A stretch of 64,000 nucleotides of DNA from the NCBI GenBank assembly GCA_003971905.1, contig RSEE01000050.1, positions 372,001-436,000 of the forward strand, written 5' to 3'. Made by a program: the position numbers and the translations under genes. Positions 1 to 11,362 of this stretch are shown here, one piece after another. A model generated the notes under the pieces. That model was given only the letters and a program-made list of their open reading frames with translations. It ran no database searches and was not told the origin of the DNA. Each line of letters begins with the position of its first letter. The stretch's first letter is position 1. The DNA comes from Moniliella sp. 'wahieum'. Taxonomy: Eukaryota; Basidiomycota; Moniliellomycetes; Moniliellales; Moniliellaceae.

Positions 1-2611
1 GACTTCCAGGTCCGCCACACTGACAAGGGCGTACAGTCGGGTTCAACCGCTTTGAGTGCGCGCTGGGCCCATCGACCCGTACGCCAGTATGCCGTTGTTG
101 AGCCTCCGGCCCCCAACCAGGATGTCAGGCGCGCGGCTCCCTCTTCACGGTCTCCTGCTCGTGTCCAAAAAACTGCCTTTCTTGAGTCCATCTGGCGTGC
201 CCAGGCCCGTAAACTCGCCTGCACATCGCAGTCGGTAAGGCGAGAAGTTCCCCCGCCACCTTTGACCCTGTAACTGGCGTCCCCATCCGTCCACGACAGA
301 TCATTTACTTTCTTGTGTATCGCCGCACAGCCTGGGAACCCATCGTTCGCAAAACCCCCGTTGCGCTTCATGTCAACATTGCCAGCACCCATGGCCGCTT
401 GCATGTTCCAGATCATCGCGTGCCTTCGTCAGGCCCCCATGCGGTGGTGGAGCTGACGGCAATCGATAAGCAGGGTCGCTGCTTTGTCCGCACCCAGTTG
501 CCTGGCCAGGTTCAGAGTGACGAGGAGGTGGTTCCGTTGGGCATGATTACCGAGTACGTCCAGAGAGTTCACCAACGCCTCCCGCCCTCCCTGGCTACCA
601 GCTTTGTCTCCCCGCGTGTTCGTTTGGTGAGCATCAATTCATTGGGGCCCCTCACGCCCCCGCGGGGGTGACAGCACAAGGACACGGCTTCCCAGGCACA
701 AACTCTGCAAGTTCTAACAACAGCCCCCGCGTCTACGCGATGTGGGTCGTCACCTTCTCTCGGCTGGAATGACTACGCTTCGTCGTTCCGCCTCGCCCGT
801 AGTCGAGTGGACCAAACGAATTTGCCTCGATGGGGCATCGCCGGCACCGCTCCCGCGCCGGATCATCCACCGGTGGTACTGCGACCTCCAGCGTCTTTGG
901 TGGATCCATCTCCACCTCCAACTGGGGATCGACGATGACTTCGTCGGACCACACTCGAGGTACGGTTGCAACCACGTTAAGCGCCGCCAGCTCCTCCTCT
1001 GCCCACTCGAGCCCCAAGCGCGGACAGGCCAAGCGTTCTTTCCACCTTCTAAACCGGACACGTGCGGGCCCGAACAGTTCGGAGCACAAAACTGAGCCTG
1101 CCCCAGACTGAAGGGACCTTGGGCCACCTCCGCTCCCCGAGAAGGAGGTTGGAGAAAAATCAAATGGCTCGGTTACGCCCACTCCGAGCCCTTGTCCCTC
1201 CTACGGCAAACCCATTGAGCCAACTCTCGAAGCTGCTGCTGTCCCAGAAGTCAATACGACCATGGGTGGACATGACGTTGAAGATGATGGGGAGCACGCC
1301 AGCCACCAGCCTGCCCGGTGCAGCACTCTTCTTCCTAGAGCCCAGCGCGGGCTCGACCGTCGCGAAACGACCATGGGTCCCCGCCCGCTCCGCTCGACTC
1401 GTCTGCGAGCCCATCCTCCTGCGCCCGTTCCCTCGGTCCCATCCAGCTGTCAGACGCAGCCAGCACCAATTCGAAGCGGGTGGCGTCGGACCGTTTTGCT
1501 GACGAAGTAGATGAAAACGAGGGCATGGATGACCGTCCGTCCAAGCGCGTTTCGGTTCGGTCCAATCGCTCCAATCCTTCGGCCAACAGTCGCTCCTCCT
1601 CTCTCCGCAATAGCTCCGACAGTGCCCCTCCCCGTTCGGCCAATGCAAGGATGGCCAAGACCGACGGATTCGTCGCGCCCTCTCCCGGGCCAGCAAGCGC
1701 CCGCAAGCGTTTTGCGATATGCGCAAGTATCTCACTGATGTGCGGCAACAACATGACCAGGAAGCCTTGGATCCCCAATACCTCTCCACCCTTCTCGCGC
1801 AACTGACAAACTGGCTGCAAGATGCCGAAGCCGACTCGGTAGCGGATAAGGAAGAGCTCGATCTGCTCGTCTCTTCGGCCCTTGCCCCATCTTCCTTGTC
1901 TGATCCAGCTTCGGAGGGACAACTGGAAGTGGAAAACGCTAAACTTCGTGCAGAGCGGGCAGCGCTACAGAAGCATGAGCAGGAGCGGTTGAAGGAACTT
2001 GAAGGGCTGTACGCTCGCGAAAGTGAACGTGCCGCCGAGTGGCTCAATTGCACGAACAATTGGCTACCTTGGAGAACGACAAGCATTGTCTCCAGTCCCA
2101 GAATCACAATTTGGCCGTGGAGCTGGACACTATGGCGACGACGAATGGAGGCTCGGAGGTCTTGCAAGTTCAAAATGCCGAGTTGGCTACAACTGTCAAG
2201 GCACTCGAGTCTGCCAATCAAGACCTCGAAGCACGTTTGGAGGTGGCGCGCGCCAAGCCGAAGTCGCGCACCGTCTCGATGAGGAACTTGAGATGGCGCG
2301 TCAACTCAATGCTGAACTCCAAGCCCGTTGTGCTCAGTTAGAGCAAGCAGAACGAGCTGCGTTGACGGCCAACGCCGAGCTCCATGCGGCGTTTAACGAA
2401 GAGTTGGACAACATGTGGCGTGACGCCACGGTGCAAACGGAAAACGAACAGATCAATTCGTTGCGCAGCAAGCTTCAAGCCGCTCTGCCGAACGGAACCA
2501 GCTTCGAGCGGATCTTCAGTAAGTTCCCACTTCCCCTTTCTACCCTGATCTGGCTCTGACAATCGTACCAGATCCTTCCGAGCTCAGATGGAGCAGGAGA
2601 TTGGTTTCTGA
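1..2611 (+). CDS. Coiled-coil protein, 5' end outside window
   Basis: The coding sequence enters from the left edge, so the N-terminus is missing. A Ser/Thr/Pro-rich, probably disordered part (about 830-1700, for example SSSSAHSSPKRGQAKRSF and DRPSKRVSVRSNRSNPSANS) is followed by MRKYLTDVRQQHDQ near 1719 and then by heptad-type coiled coil (ENAKLRAERAALQKHEQERL, ALESANQDLEARLEVARAK, LNAELQARCAQLEQAERAAL). The coil passes through all three frames between 1719 and 2518 with no convincing introns there, so base errors are likely. An intron with GTAAGT donor and CAG acceptor lies at 2519-2571. The best ending after it is FRAQMEQEIGF with a stop at 2609-2611, which needs one more frame change. No family is recognised. 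A scaffold or cytoskeletal role is only a guess from the coiled coil. The gene converges with the minus-strand MIX23 gene. Confidence 0.55.
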
Positions 2612-2866
2612 TATATCTGTACATGTACCCTTACATTGCCTCCTATACGACTTGACGTCCTGTCCCCCACTCATTCGCCTTCATTCCCTCTCTTTGCGCA
2701 CGGACGTTACGCCCACGCTTCCACCACTTGTCCATTCTTCTTTAGTTTTGGAAACTGTGCCATGCTGCACGAATCAATATTGCTGTTCATATCAGGACGA
2801 GTGGTGATGATTGAAGATGCAACGACCTGCATCGGCCATTGGCGAAGAGGACAAGAGGAGCGAGGA

Positions 2867-3739
2867 TCAACGCTTCTTGGCAGCTTCGAGGAGGTCGTAG
2901 GTTCCATGGAAGATTGCCTCCTCCCGCTCAGCGTCCAGGCCTGGCACGTTCGATTGACCAAATTGCGGCGTGAAGCCAGAACAGCGACTCTTGAAAACCC
3001 GAAGAGTCTTTGCGCACGATTTGCTCTACGCCCAGCTCAATGTTGAACTGGCGGTGCTGCAAAGTGCACAGTGGGAGGAGGAAAGGTCAGGAATTTTGGT
3101 TGGCCAAGGCGGACCCAAGCAAAGCAGAGTGTACACGTACCACAAATTCGCGCGCATCTTCTGCTCGGGTAGGTCGTTCGTCAAACACGTCCCTGACTTG
3201 CGATTGGACCAGCCCAGGTTGCCCGAATCGGGAACACCCTGGGAACTCAGGTCCGCATCCAGCCCTTCTCGATTCCGCTGGCCTTTTCGCGTTGCCGCGA
3301 TGCCTGCTCGGCCGCTTGACGTGTCACATCAATGCAGTACCAAATGGAACGTTCCCTCCCCATCCACACGTTCATCATTTCCTGCCACAGCGAGGCGCAC
3401 GCGGCCCGTCGACACTGCGTACGTCGAGGTACCTAGATCCAACAGGGCGGACGAGGTGCCCTTGCTACTAAGCAGACTGGGGGAGGACGTGATGTGCAAG
3501 TCGCGGTCGCGGGCTACGAGGCGGTTGATCCGGTTGATCATGCCATCGTCCATGCGCCGGTACTGCCGCATGACATCTGGATGGACAGCACCGAGTCAGA
3601 ACCCAGAGGCAGCGTTCCGGGAAAGGAGGTACGTACCGCGGAAGTGGGTGATGTCGAGGCATATGGAGGGCGAAAGGTTCTCGACTTCTGGCGGAGTATC
3701 CAGACCGGCAAGAGTGTTCCCGGTAGAGCGCCAGGACAT
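2867..3739 (-). CDS. MIX23: MIX23/CCDC58-like mitochondrial intermembrane-space protein
   Basis: MIX23 (human CCDC58) is a small cysteine-motif protein of the mitochondrial intermembrane space linked to protein import. Conserved pieces appear in order: MSWRSTGN start, SICLDITHF, then after an intron (3577-3636, GTACGT donor) DVMRQYRRMDDGMINRINR, SLWQEMMNVWMGRERSIWYC, a second intron (3057-3140), and ELGVEQIVRKDSS followed by VFKSRCSGF and EEAIFHGTYDLLEAAKKR before the stop. The C-terminal ELGVEQIV...VFKSRC block matches the family's ELNVEEVV...VFNERC. The ATG at 3739 is chosen because it opens the frame leading directly into the first Cys motif. At least three single-base frame changes separate these blocks. 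Because the family pieces keep their order and spacing, I regard them as sequence errors rather than decay. Confidence 0.8.
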
Positions 3740-3832
3740 GGTTGAAGATGGTGTGGGTGCCGAAGAAGAGCCACGACTTGCTGTTCGGGCGCAGCCGCGA
3801 TGGAAGAATGATCGATGAACAGTGAATATGCA

Positions 3833-3936
3833 ATCAAGCTTCAACCTTCAAGCTTCAAGCTTCAAGCTCTTCAAGCTTCAAGCTCTTCAAGCTTCAATAT
3901 CCAACGTTCAACGTTCAAACGTCAAGTTGAACATTA
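3833..3936. repeat. Heptamer array, TCA+AGCT then TCA+ACGT units
   Basis: Just upstream of MIX23, units of TCAAGCT repeat in tandem, with two CT spacers, and then change to TCAACGT units around 3901-3925. Each junction creates a palindromic hexamer (AAGCTT or AACGTT). See the finding on seven-base arrays. Confidence 0.85.
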
Positions 3937-3939
3937 GGG

Positions 3940-5084
3940 AAAATGTTGAAACTACAGAGCACCTCCATCGCAACCAAGGCCTCGGGCAAGTGACCCTCCT
4001 GGTGACACCACTTCCATGTCATGTCACGATACCATGACTTGATCGGCCAAGGCGCTGGCAAGCGCTAGTAGCTGCCGTGTTGGTCCACCGCTCGCACGCT
4101 CGCCAATGGATGCCGTCGCACCTCATTGTAGGGGCGATGCCCAATCATTAATCACGCCACCCTGCGTGAGAGGCATCACCGGCTCTTATCCGCCTAGACG
4201 CTCCCTCTGCTTCCCGATGTCCTCGCCTATATGAGGCCCTACCCTATCCTCAGGACTCAGACTGAGTACTGACCTGAGCCTCAGGCCTCAGTCTTAGTTC
4301 CCATAGCCTCCTGTACCTCTCCTCAGAACATCCTCGATTCTCCTTCTTTCGGCAGGTTATGAGCCCACGCCTGGGGGCGGCGCCTCTGCTAGCTGCCTCC
4401 CACCCGCCGCTGCGTCGCCCTGGCAGGCCACCGCGTTTCTTACTACCAGCGGCGGCCATTCAACCCACCCTCCCAGGAGCTCGGTGCTCCTCCCCTGCGA
4501 CAAAACTTACCCTGGCGGCCTGAAGACTCGCTGGTCGATACGAGACCTCCGCGAAGGCACCGGCTCTGTCCCGGCTCAGACCGCCAAGCCCTCCACGAGG
4601 CACTAGCCCTTCCACACGGCAAACATCTTCCTCACCTCGAGCTTGCTGCCACCGGCGTCAGCGCTCGCCCTCCTGCGGCCCAGCTACCCGACCTCGTCCA
4701 GGGAGAGGGGATCGACCTTTTCCCTCTGACTCCAATCCATTGCCTTCTCATCGATCTCATCTTGCTACCCGTCAAACTGAGCTCCGATAGCGCGGGAGGA
4801 AGTCAAACTCTTGACACGTTTCGAAATGGTTGTTGGAGCCAGCTGAGACGCGGGGGATCCCCTCCCCCACCAGCCTGGACGGGAACGAACGCTTCTGCCG
4901 TTCAAAAATGCTTCCGGAAGGGTACGGAGTCCCTTGGCGTGGTGGCTGGTTGGCGGCATTGGTGTGGCGACGGTGACTGACTAGTGACTTGAGGCTTGGA
5001 ATTTCAGCGTGAAGCTTGAAGCTCCAAGCTTGGCTGGTCGTGCATCGTGGAGCGCTTGCGTGTTACTATTGTTGTGCGTCACTT
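3940..5084. other. Intergenic stretch without a recognisable gene
   Basis: No reading frame here resembles a known protein. The stretch has a TATA-like CCTATATGAGG near 4226 followed by alternating CTCAG/CTGAG words, which looks like a promoter or part of a degraded repeat, and a GC-rich block with short frames only. Isolated AAGCTTGAAGC words occur near 5012. Confidence 0.5.
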
Positions 5085-5180
5085 GACTAGCTGAACTAGC
5101 CAGTCACAGTCACATGACTGCATTCACATATTCACCGGTTCACCAATTCACTAGTCACTAGTAGTCACTAGCCCAGTCAC
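5085..5180. repeat. Heptamer array, TCA+CTAG units with variants
   Basis: A run of TCA-spaced words: CAGTCACAGTCACATGAC, TTCACCGGTTCACC, then TCACTAGTCACTAGTAGTCACTAG. The core unit is TCACTAG; CCGG and CATG versions stand beside it. Confidence 0.8.
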
Positions 5181-5478
5181 TTATACCCACAGTTCCGTCA
5201 CTTGACTCGTCCCCGGGCGTCGCCCAGGCTCCGCGGACTCCGAAGGCTGGTGGAGCCAGCCACATGAGCGCGGAAGCGCGCGGAAGCTCTGCTTGCCACC
5301 ACCAACGCGTATCTCTCGGGTCGCATGGATCCCCTACGCTGCTGTCCTAGATACGCTTGCGCATCCGTTGCGGGTTCCCTCGTCGCTGCCTGGGCGTGAT
5401 CTATGATGGACGGATGAGGCTGGAGAGGCCGAGGATGAGGATACTGAGTACCGAGTCGAGTTGAGTGAGAGTACTGGT

Positions 5479-5508
5479 GCTTGAAGCTTGAAGCTTGAAG
5501 CTTCAAGT
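5479..5508. repeat. Heptamer array, TGA+AGCT units with strand flip
   Basis: Three tandem TGAAGCT units end in AGCTTCAAG, so the orientation flips at a palindromic AAGCTT without losing the tetramer. Confidence 0.85.
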
Positions 5509-5509
5509 G

Positions 5510-6193
5510 GTAGGCCGATCACGATCAGGTGGGGAGATGGAGAGGGCGGGCGCACGGCAAGGGCGAGGGGCAGTGCATGGGCGGGGCATGGGGCCAGCGT
5601 GACGTGTGTGTGACAGGGGAGGCAGGAGCGCTAGGAGGCGAGGGAGCAGGATGCGGATGGATGATGCATGTGCATGCATGGTGCCACACGTGACTGTGAT
5701 CTGGGGCAGGGGGCCAAGCCAGCGCCAGCCATGGGGCATGGATCGGTGTGGATAGGTAAGCGGTACGCCCGCCGGGGCTAGCCGGGCCTAAGTACTAAGT
5801 GCTAGGCTAAGCTTGCGCCAGACGCTGGGCGGCAGATGCAGCAGCCGAGCGTGGCGTGGCACTGGGTACTGGCGTGGCGGCAGGGCGGGTGGCAAGCGCC
5901 GGTGGCTGGTGCAGCAGGCGCACTGAGACTGCGGCTCAGCGCTGGCTTTGCTGGCTGGGCTGGCGCGTGCGCTTGGGCACCCGTGGCTGCAAATGGCCGA
6001 GCTGGCCGGCCCAGCGCAGCAGCAGCAGCAGCAGCAGCCGCCGCATGCCGCAGCACGCAGCAGGCGGCTGCCTCTGCGCTGGCACGGGCGCACTGCGGTG
6101 CGGCTGCATGTGATCGATGATCGATGATCGGGCAGCGCCAGGCGGCAGAGCCTGCGCTGCGGTGCGTTCGGTGTTCGGTGCGCTGCGCTGCCC
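5510..6193. other. GC-rich region upstream of zinc-finger gene, no clear gene
   Basis: The stretch is rich in GCTGG/CAGC words and includes a run of seven CAG-type triplets at about 6017-6038 and a TCGATGA heptamer array at 6111-6130. Long open frames on both strands are explained by base composition; none has protein-like features. It may hold the promoter or 5' leader of the C2H2 gene. Confidence 0.5.
6111..6130. repeat. Heptamer array, TGATCGA units
   Basis: Short tandem run TGATCGATGATCGATGATCG; unit TCA+TCGA read on the opposite strand. Confidence 0.8.
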
Positions 6194-7578
6194 GTGCTGG
6201 CCACAGCCAGCCGTCCCCACGCGCCCCCGCCCTCCCAGCCAGTGCCAGCTGCCCTGCCCTCGGCCACAGCCGCCGTTTTCCTTCTTCCCCCTTGCCGCTC
6301 GCCTCTCTGTCTGTCCCCCTCGCAGCCCCCCACACCCGCTCTACCCCCCCCTCCGACCACCCCCCTGGACACGCCCCCCATGACCTCTCCCTCCCCTGAG
6401 CCGTCCCCACCAGCCGCGGCGAGCCGCAGCCACCCCGCCCACACACACCGCCCGAGACGCCTCGCGCTCCCTCTCGACCGCCCCCCAGCCGGCGTCCCCG
6501 CCGCCTCCACCGCGCAGCCGTCTGCCGTCGCTTGTCGAGGGCTTTGGCTTTGCCCATGCCCCCCCCATCCCCATCCCCCGCCGACCACCCGCCTGCCTGG
6601 GCCCGCCTACTTCCCGCGACGAGCTCGCCGGCATCCGTCCGCTTGTCCCCCCACGCGCCTTGCCGCCGCCCCACCTCCGAGCCCCCTCGGCTACCCCCGC
6701 TCCAGCTTGTCTGGCCCCAGTGTGCTGAATGGCGACCGGCCTCGTCTGCCTCCGCTCACCAGCACCGCGCCTTCCTCTCGCCGCGGCAGTGCGTACGAGG
6801 CGTGCGACCCGCCTCCGTTTGACGTCGGCCGTCGCTTGTGCCTGCTGCGCCTGGCCCAGCACCCACCCTACGGGCTACGCCGTTCGCCCCCTCCGGACCC
6901 ATGGGAACCCCATGGGGGACGACGGCGGTCCTATGCCCCCCCGCACTCGGCACGAGTTCTGCCACCCTACCGCTCCCCTATGTACGGAGTAGCGTGTCCG
7001 GTCCCAGCCCTGACCCTTACTTCCACCCAGCTCGTCCCCCTCCTCAGCCTCTCGGGCAGCGTTCCCCTCACGCTTCCCATGAGGCACATGCTCATCTCCC
7101 CGCCCCCGATGGGCATGGAGCAGCGCGCGTCGGTTCCCTGGATCCATATGGACGACCTGCCACCGGGCGTGGTACCTTCTCCTGCCGGTCCACCACCGCA
7201 ACGCCCCCCGTGACCGCCCCCCCACCCCCCGGTCCTCCGCGTCCGTTCAAGTGCGCGTCGTGTGGCGCCGCGTTTGCGCGCAACCACGATCTGCGACGAC
7301 ACGCGCGCAAGCATCTGGGCAAACTGCCGTTCGAATGTCCCGAATGCCACAAACCCTTTTCGCGCAAAGATGCGCTGAACCGGCACATTCTCGTCAAGGT
7401 ACGTGTCTTGATGTCTTGATGAGGTGGGATTGTGGGGCTGGGCTAGCTTGCCTGGCCTGCGCTGTATACGCAACGAACGTACTAACGAATCCTGGTTGCT
7501 ATGTAGGGCTGTGCGGCGCGCAACGTCGGCGTGAATTTCGCGTTGATCCGGATCGACGGGCCAGTGTGGATGTGGTGA
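6194..7578 (+). CDS. C2H2 zinc-finger transcription factor
   Basis: Two adjacent C2H2 fingers are clear near the C-terminus (7246-7398): FKCASCGAAFARNHDLRRH with a second His in ARKH, then FECPECHKPFSRKDALNRH followed by ILVK. The linker KHLGKLPFECP is typical of paired fungal fingers that bind DNA. An intron (7399-7506, GTACGT donor, GTAG acceptor) ends exactly on a codon, and the next exon adds GCAARNVG and a stop at 7576-7578. The long N-terminal part is Pro/Ser-rich low-complexity sequence (for example PRLPPLTSTAPSSRRGSAYE), as usual in activators. It changes frame near 6980, so the true start is not certain; 6194 is an outer limit. The target genes cannot be read from the sequence. Confidence 0.75.
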
Positions 7579-8135
7579 GCGCGGTAGCCGTCCCGGAACG
7601 CCCCAGTGGGAAAAAGTCCCCGTTCCTCGAAACCCACCGCCATTCCTGGGCGCCCCATCCTGAGCCGGGTCAAGGCAGCTCGCTCCTCTCCACTGCTGGC
7701 AAGTCACCGCCCCGAGGCGAGTGGAGGTGGGGCGAAGAGCAGCGCGGTGCGCCGCACCTCCCTTCCCCGCCTGAAGCGGATTTGCTCCCGCCCCCTCGTC
7801 CCTCGCTCGTGGCCTTTGCCGATCCTTGGAGACGGTAGCCGCTGGCTTATTCTTGTTTTTCTCCAGGGATGCAGATTGATCGTCGATTTTTGTTTTGTTT
7901 TGCTCTGTTATCTTCACCCCGTGTCTCGTATGGTCAGCAGGTCGCGGTCCCCCCCCCCTGCCCTTACTTTTGTTTCCCTTGAAGCTTGCTCGAGGATAGA
8001 TGATCTTGAACGGATCCGTGCTCATCCTGGGCGCTCGCGTTCGTTTTTTTTTTCTCACCTTCCAGCCGGCACCGGGACGCTCGGAAGGCCGGACTTGCAT
8101 TCCATATTCACGCACCTTGCGCATTCCAGCAGCAT

Positions 8136-8188
8136 GCGTCTTGTGTCTTGCGTCCTGCGTCCTGCGTCTTGCGTCTTGCGTCCTGCTT
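8136..8188. repeat. Heptamer array, GCGTCTT/GCGTCCT units
   Basis: Seven tandem 7-bp units, GCGTCTT, GTGTCTT, GCGTCCT, GCGTCCT, GCGTCTT, GCGTCTT, GCGTCCT. This array keeps the 7-bp period but does not contain TCA plus a palindromic tetramer. Confidence 0.9.
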
Positions 8189-9094
8189 GCTTCCCCATCA
8201 TCTTAATCATACGAATCGACTGCATTCCAAGCTTTCCAGGCTACCGGAAAGATTGCCCTCGCATAGGCTTGTGACAGGGATGGGGAGCGGAGGCACCTGG
8301 GGCCCCTCTGCAAAGCAATGTTCTCCCCCCCCCCCATGTCACCGGTCACCCTCCGTGCCCCCCGCTTGAATCGTCCCCTTGTGGTAGCGTCGTTCCGATT
8401 CGGTTGTTTCTCCATGCTCTCCGGATACGTGGGTGCGCGCACAGGTTCCAGATTTCAGGATCCAGGTTCCCCCCCCCCCCCCCCGCCCGGCCATTTGGCT
8501 TCCCCGCAAGACGCGCGGGACTCTGATCCACTCGGGCTCCGTGACCTGGTGCCCGTCGTGGCTGTTTCCTCGTGGCGGAATGGAAATTACCAGGAGAGAC
8601 CCCACACCAAATGGGTGGGCTACTGGGCTACTCCCCCCCCCCCTCCCTGCGGCCGATACTGGTTTGAGTGTGGTGAGAGCTGGGGGTCTCGCCGTTGGGT
8701 CGACGGGGTAGAGATCGTTCACGACAAAAAAAAAACCATTTCTACATTGGGATGTGCCTGGCCAGGGTGTTCTCCTCTTCCTGGGCACACGGTTCCGTCT
8801 TGGGTCCGCAGAACGCACACCCCTATGCTATGCTGTGGTCCTTAGGATTCGTACGATCCCACACCCCTCTGTGCTAGCAATGAATGGCTTTGCTGGGATC
8901 AGGAAGGCGCATGCCCAGCGTGCCTGTACCATCGGCGGAAAGAACATTAGCTCCTACCCGGCTTGCTTATCTTGCACTGTTCGCCCGACGGCCTATCCAT
9001 ACACCCTACCGATCGATGTTATTTCCTCTGCCCTCTCTTGACACCCTTTAGGACCACGGGGAGCACACTTCTGCGTACCCTCGCCTCTTCCGCC

Positions 9095-9121
9095 ATGATG
9101 ATTGATGATTGATGATTGATG
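9095..9121. repeat. Heptamer array, TGATTGA units
   Basis: Three to four tandem ATTGATG units; the reverse strand reads TCAATCA, again TCA plus four bases. Confidence 0.85.
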
Positions 9122-9581
9122 GTCTCGACAATGCACCCAATCCCCTGATGGTCGTTGGCGACGTCGGTGCAGGGCCAACGTCTTGGCTGTGTCGCCATGT
9201 CACATGTCACGCCCCGCCGTGTTTCGTTTCTTTCCTCTCGCTTCCCCGGTTCGAGGCAGGCTCTTGAGACTCGACGCTCTGGACGGCAGCTGTAGTGACG
9301 AAAGAGGAGAGGGAGAGGGGCATCGTCTCGCTCTACGAATTATAGACCAGCCCAAGGGGAGCAATCGATTTCTAGCGTTTCTCTGGTGTTTTCTTTTCCT
9401 AGTCGTACTGGTTCGGGGTGTTGTGTACCGATGAGTACCGTGCGCATGAGTACTGAGTGCCCTCACCGGCATGGCTGGGACGAACACCAAGAGGTCCAAA
9501 CCGGACCTTGAACAGAAGAAAGGGCGGTGAGATTCTGAGAGCCAGAGCAGGTCAGAGTGCCCAGAATCGATGGGCCAGCTA

Positions 9582-9614
9582 TGATTCGATGATCGATGAT
9601 CGATGATCGATGAT
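9582..9614. repeat. Heptamer array, TGATCGA units
   Basis: Four tandem units of ATCGATG, the same unit as at 6111-6130 and 58784-58806. Confidence 0.9.
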
Positions 9615-9704
9615 CCCGTTGAAATGAAATTGAAATGTATCTTCTTGGCTGCAGCCGAAGTTTGAAAATGGAAGAGGGTCCGTGCGCTGAGGGGGGAGGA
9701 GAGG

Positions 9705-9990
9705 AACATCACGTGTCATGCGTGACGCGTCATGCATCATGGATGTTTTGTCCTGCTGGTCAGAGTGGGGATGCTGGCCATCCCGCCGCTGCCCTCCCCA
9801 GCCGTGATGACGTGGCCCACGGGGTGGGAGCTGGTTGCTGCCGCCCCAGCGCCCCCAGCACGCTCCAGCGGCCCTCGAGCCACCCTGGCCCTGTCCACGC
9901 AGCCACCGCACAATGAATGACGCATGACGCGTGAGGTCCGGGGCGGAGCATGATCCACGACGCGTGACGCGTGGATGACTCGATGACGTC
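9705..9990. repeat. Two clusters of CGCG/TGCA-centred TCA/TGA words
   Basis: At 9709-9741 and 9915-9990 the DNA is built from CACGTGTCATGCGTGACGCG-like words: the tetramers CGCG, TGCA and GCGT are flanked by TCA or TGA, with mixed orientation. Between them is unique GC-rich sequence. The clusters sit 170-450 bp upstream of the phosphatase start. Confidence 0.65.
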
Positions 9991-10163
9991 GGCTCCCCCG
10001 TGGCTTCTCCCCGCCCGCTCCACAGCGCCAAACCACCAGAACCCACAGCGCGGCGCGAGTGGGTAGGCACTGCAGCAGCCGCCGGCGAGAAACCGGGCGC
10101 CAGCTCGTCGTTCCTCCTGTCGCACCACCACCTTCTCTTCGCATCCTACACCCCCCCCACCCC

Positions 10164-11362
10164 CATGACCAAGACCATCTATCTCTGCCGCCACGCCCAG
10201 GCGGAACATGTCAGTGCTTCCTCCCCCCTCGCCTGCGTGCCTGCTACGCACCGCCCTGCTGACGCCTAGGCTAGAACGTGCGGACGACTACTCGATCCCC
10301 GATGCGCCTCTCACTGCGCTCGGCAAGGCGCAAGCTGCCGCGCTTGCCAAGGATCCTAAGGCTGCCCTGGCCCGGGCGCAGGTGAAGCTCGTGGCGTCCA
10401 GTGCGCTCAAGCGGACGTTGCAGACCACGTTGATTGGCTGGGGGAGACGGTGGCGCGGCTAGGCGACGCGCGACGATTGCGGCCATGCCTCAGTTGCAGG
10501 AGTGCAATGCGTTTCCGTGCGACACAGGATCGCCCCGTGCGACGCTGGAGAAGGACTTGGAACTGGCCGGGGTGACTTTAGTCTGCTCACGCCAGACTGG
10601 ACGAGCAAGGCTGGGTTCTACGCATCGTCGCCAGCTGCCCTGGAGGCACGCGCGGCGTGGGTGCGCAACTGGCTCAAGAGCCGGCCCGAACCGGTCATCC
10701 TCCTCGTTGCCCATGGCGACTTTTTGCGCCGCTTGACTGGCTCGTCTCATCCGTGGAAGAATACCGAACTGCAGGAATGGAGCCTGGACGAAACGGATGC
10801 GACGTATGCACGCCGCTTGAATTTCGAGCCTACGTCACGGCCGATGGCGCCGACGCACCCACCTCCTCCGACCCGGCCTTTGCCGCTCACGCATCCCACC
10901 CTACCAACGGCTTGCCCGCCGTCCAAGCTTCTGGGTTCGACATTCAAGGTGATTTGCATGCAGCTGCGGATCGCTCCGTTGCGGAGCTAGAGAAGCGGGT
11001 TCACACCAAGTACGTTGTCACCTCTTACCCTTTTGCTTCTCATCCCCTCCCCCCCCTCTACCGCCCTACCGCCCCATGTGCTCGACTTTGGACAGGTGGT
11101 GCTGATTACTGATGTTGTGCATTGCTACCTAGGGCGACCGACCTGCAGTCTCAAGCGCAGGAGCTGGAAGAACTGGAAGCTCGTCTTGCGCAGGCGGAAA
11201 AGCGCAAACAACAAGTACGTCATGCCTTGATCTGTAGCTTTTGTACGTTGTTGCGATATTGACCATCTCTACCTCTGTCTCTTGTGTTTATCCTTGTCCC
11301 TGTCCCTGTTTCTGTCTCGGCCTCTTTGTATGTAGCTCGAAGCGGCGGGGTACAGCGTCTAG
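10164..11362 (+). CDS. Histidine phosphatase (phosphoglycerate-mutase-like) with coiled-coil tail
   Basis: The protein starts MTKTIYLCRHAQAEH, containing the catalytic RHx motif of the histidine phosphatase superfamily. After an intron (about 10209-10274) come DDYSIPDAPLTALGKAQAAA, LVASSALKRTLQTTL, the QECNAFPCDTGSPRATLEKD block and VAHGDFLRRLTG, which carries the second catalytic His, then PWKNTELQEWSL. This order matches the fungal YOR283W type, a broad-specificity phosphatase rather than a glycolytic mutase. After about residue 260 the chain continues through introns 11010-11132 and 11215-11335 into a coiled coil, DLQSQAQELEELEARLAQAE, and ends LEAAGYSV at 11362. This extension is not part of the usual family fold. 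Several single-base frame changes occur, for example GTGCGG where GTGGCGG is expected just after the first intron. Confidence 0.85.

Larger units (their letters stand above)
7579..10163. other. Long intergenic region with poly-C tracts and heptamer arrays
   Basis: About 2.6 kb with no recognisable protein. It contains C homopolymers of about 11-16 bases near 8325, 8469 and 8633, a T/C-rich stretch around 7850-8060, and several seven-base tandem arrays (listed separately). The first few hundred bases are probably the 3' UTR of the zinc-finger gene, and the last few hundred the promoter of the phosphatase gene. Confidence 0.55.

Noticed and set aside
1160-2221. 353-codon minus-strand frame
   Set aside because: Lies opposite the coiled-coil gene; its Cys/Ser/Arg-rich sequence is what the reverse of Glu/Ala/Leu coil codons gives.
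6017-6038. CAG triplet run as a polyglutamine gene
   Set aside because: No supported reading frame spans it; it lies in non-coding GC-rich DNA upstream of the zinc-finger gene.
5802-6674. 290-codon open frame on the minus strand
   Set aside because: Composition-driven frame of Gly/Arg/Ala runs opposite the Pro-rich zinc-finger gene; no domain, and the plus strand carries the fingers.
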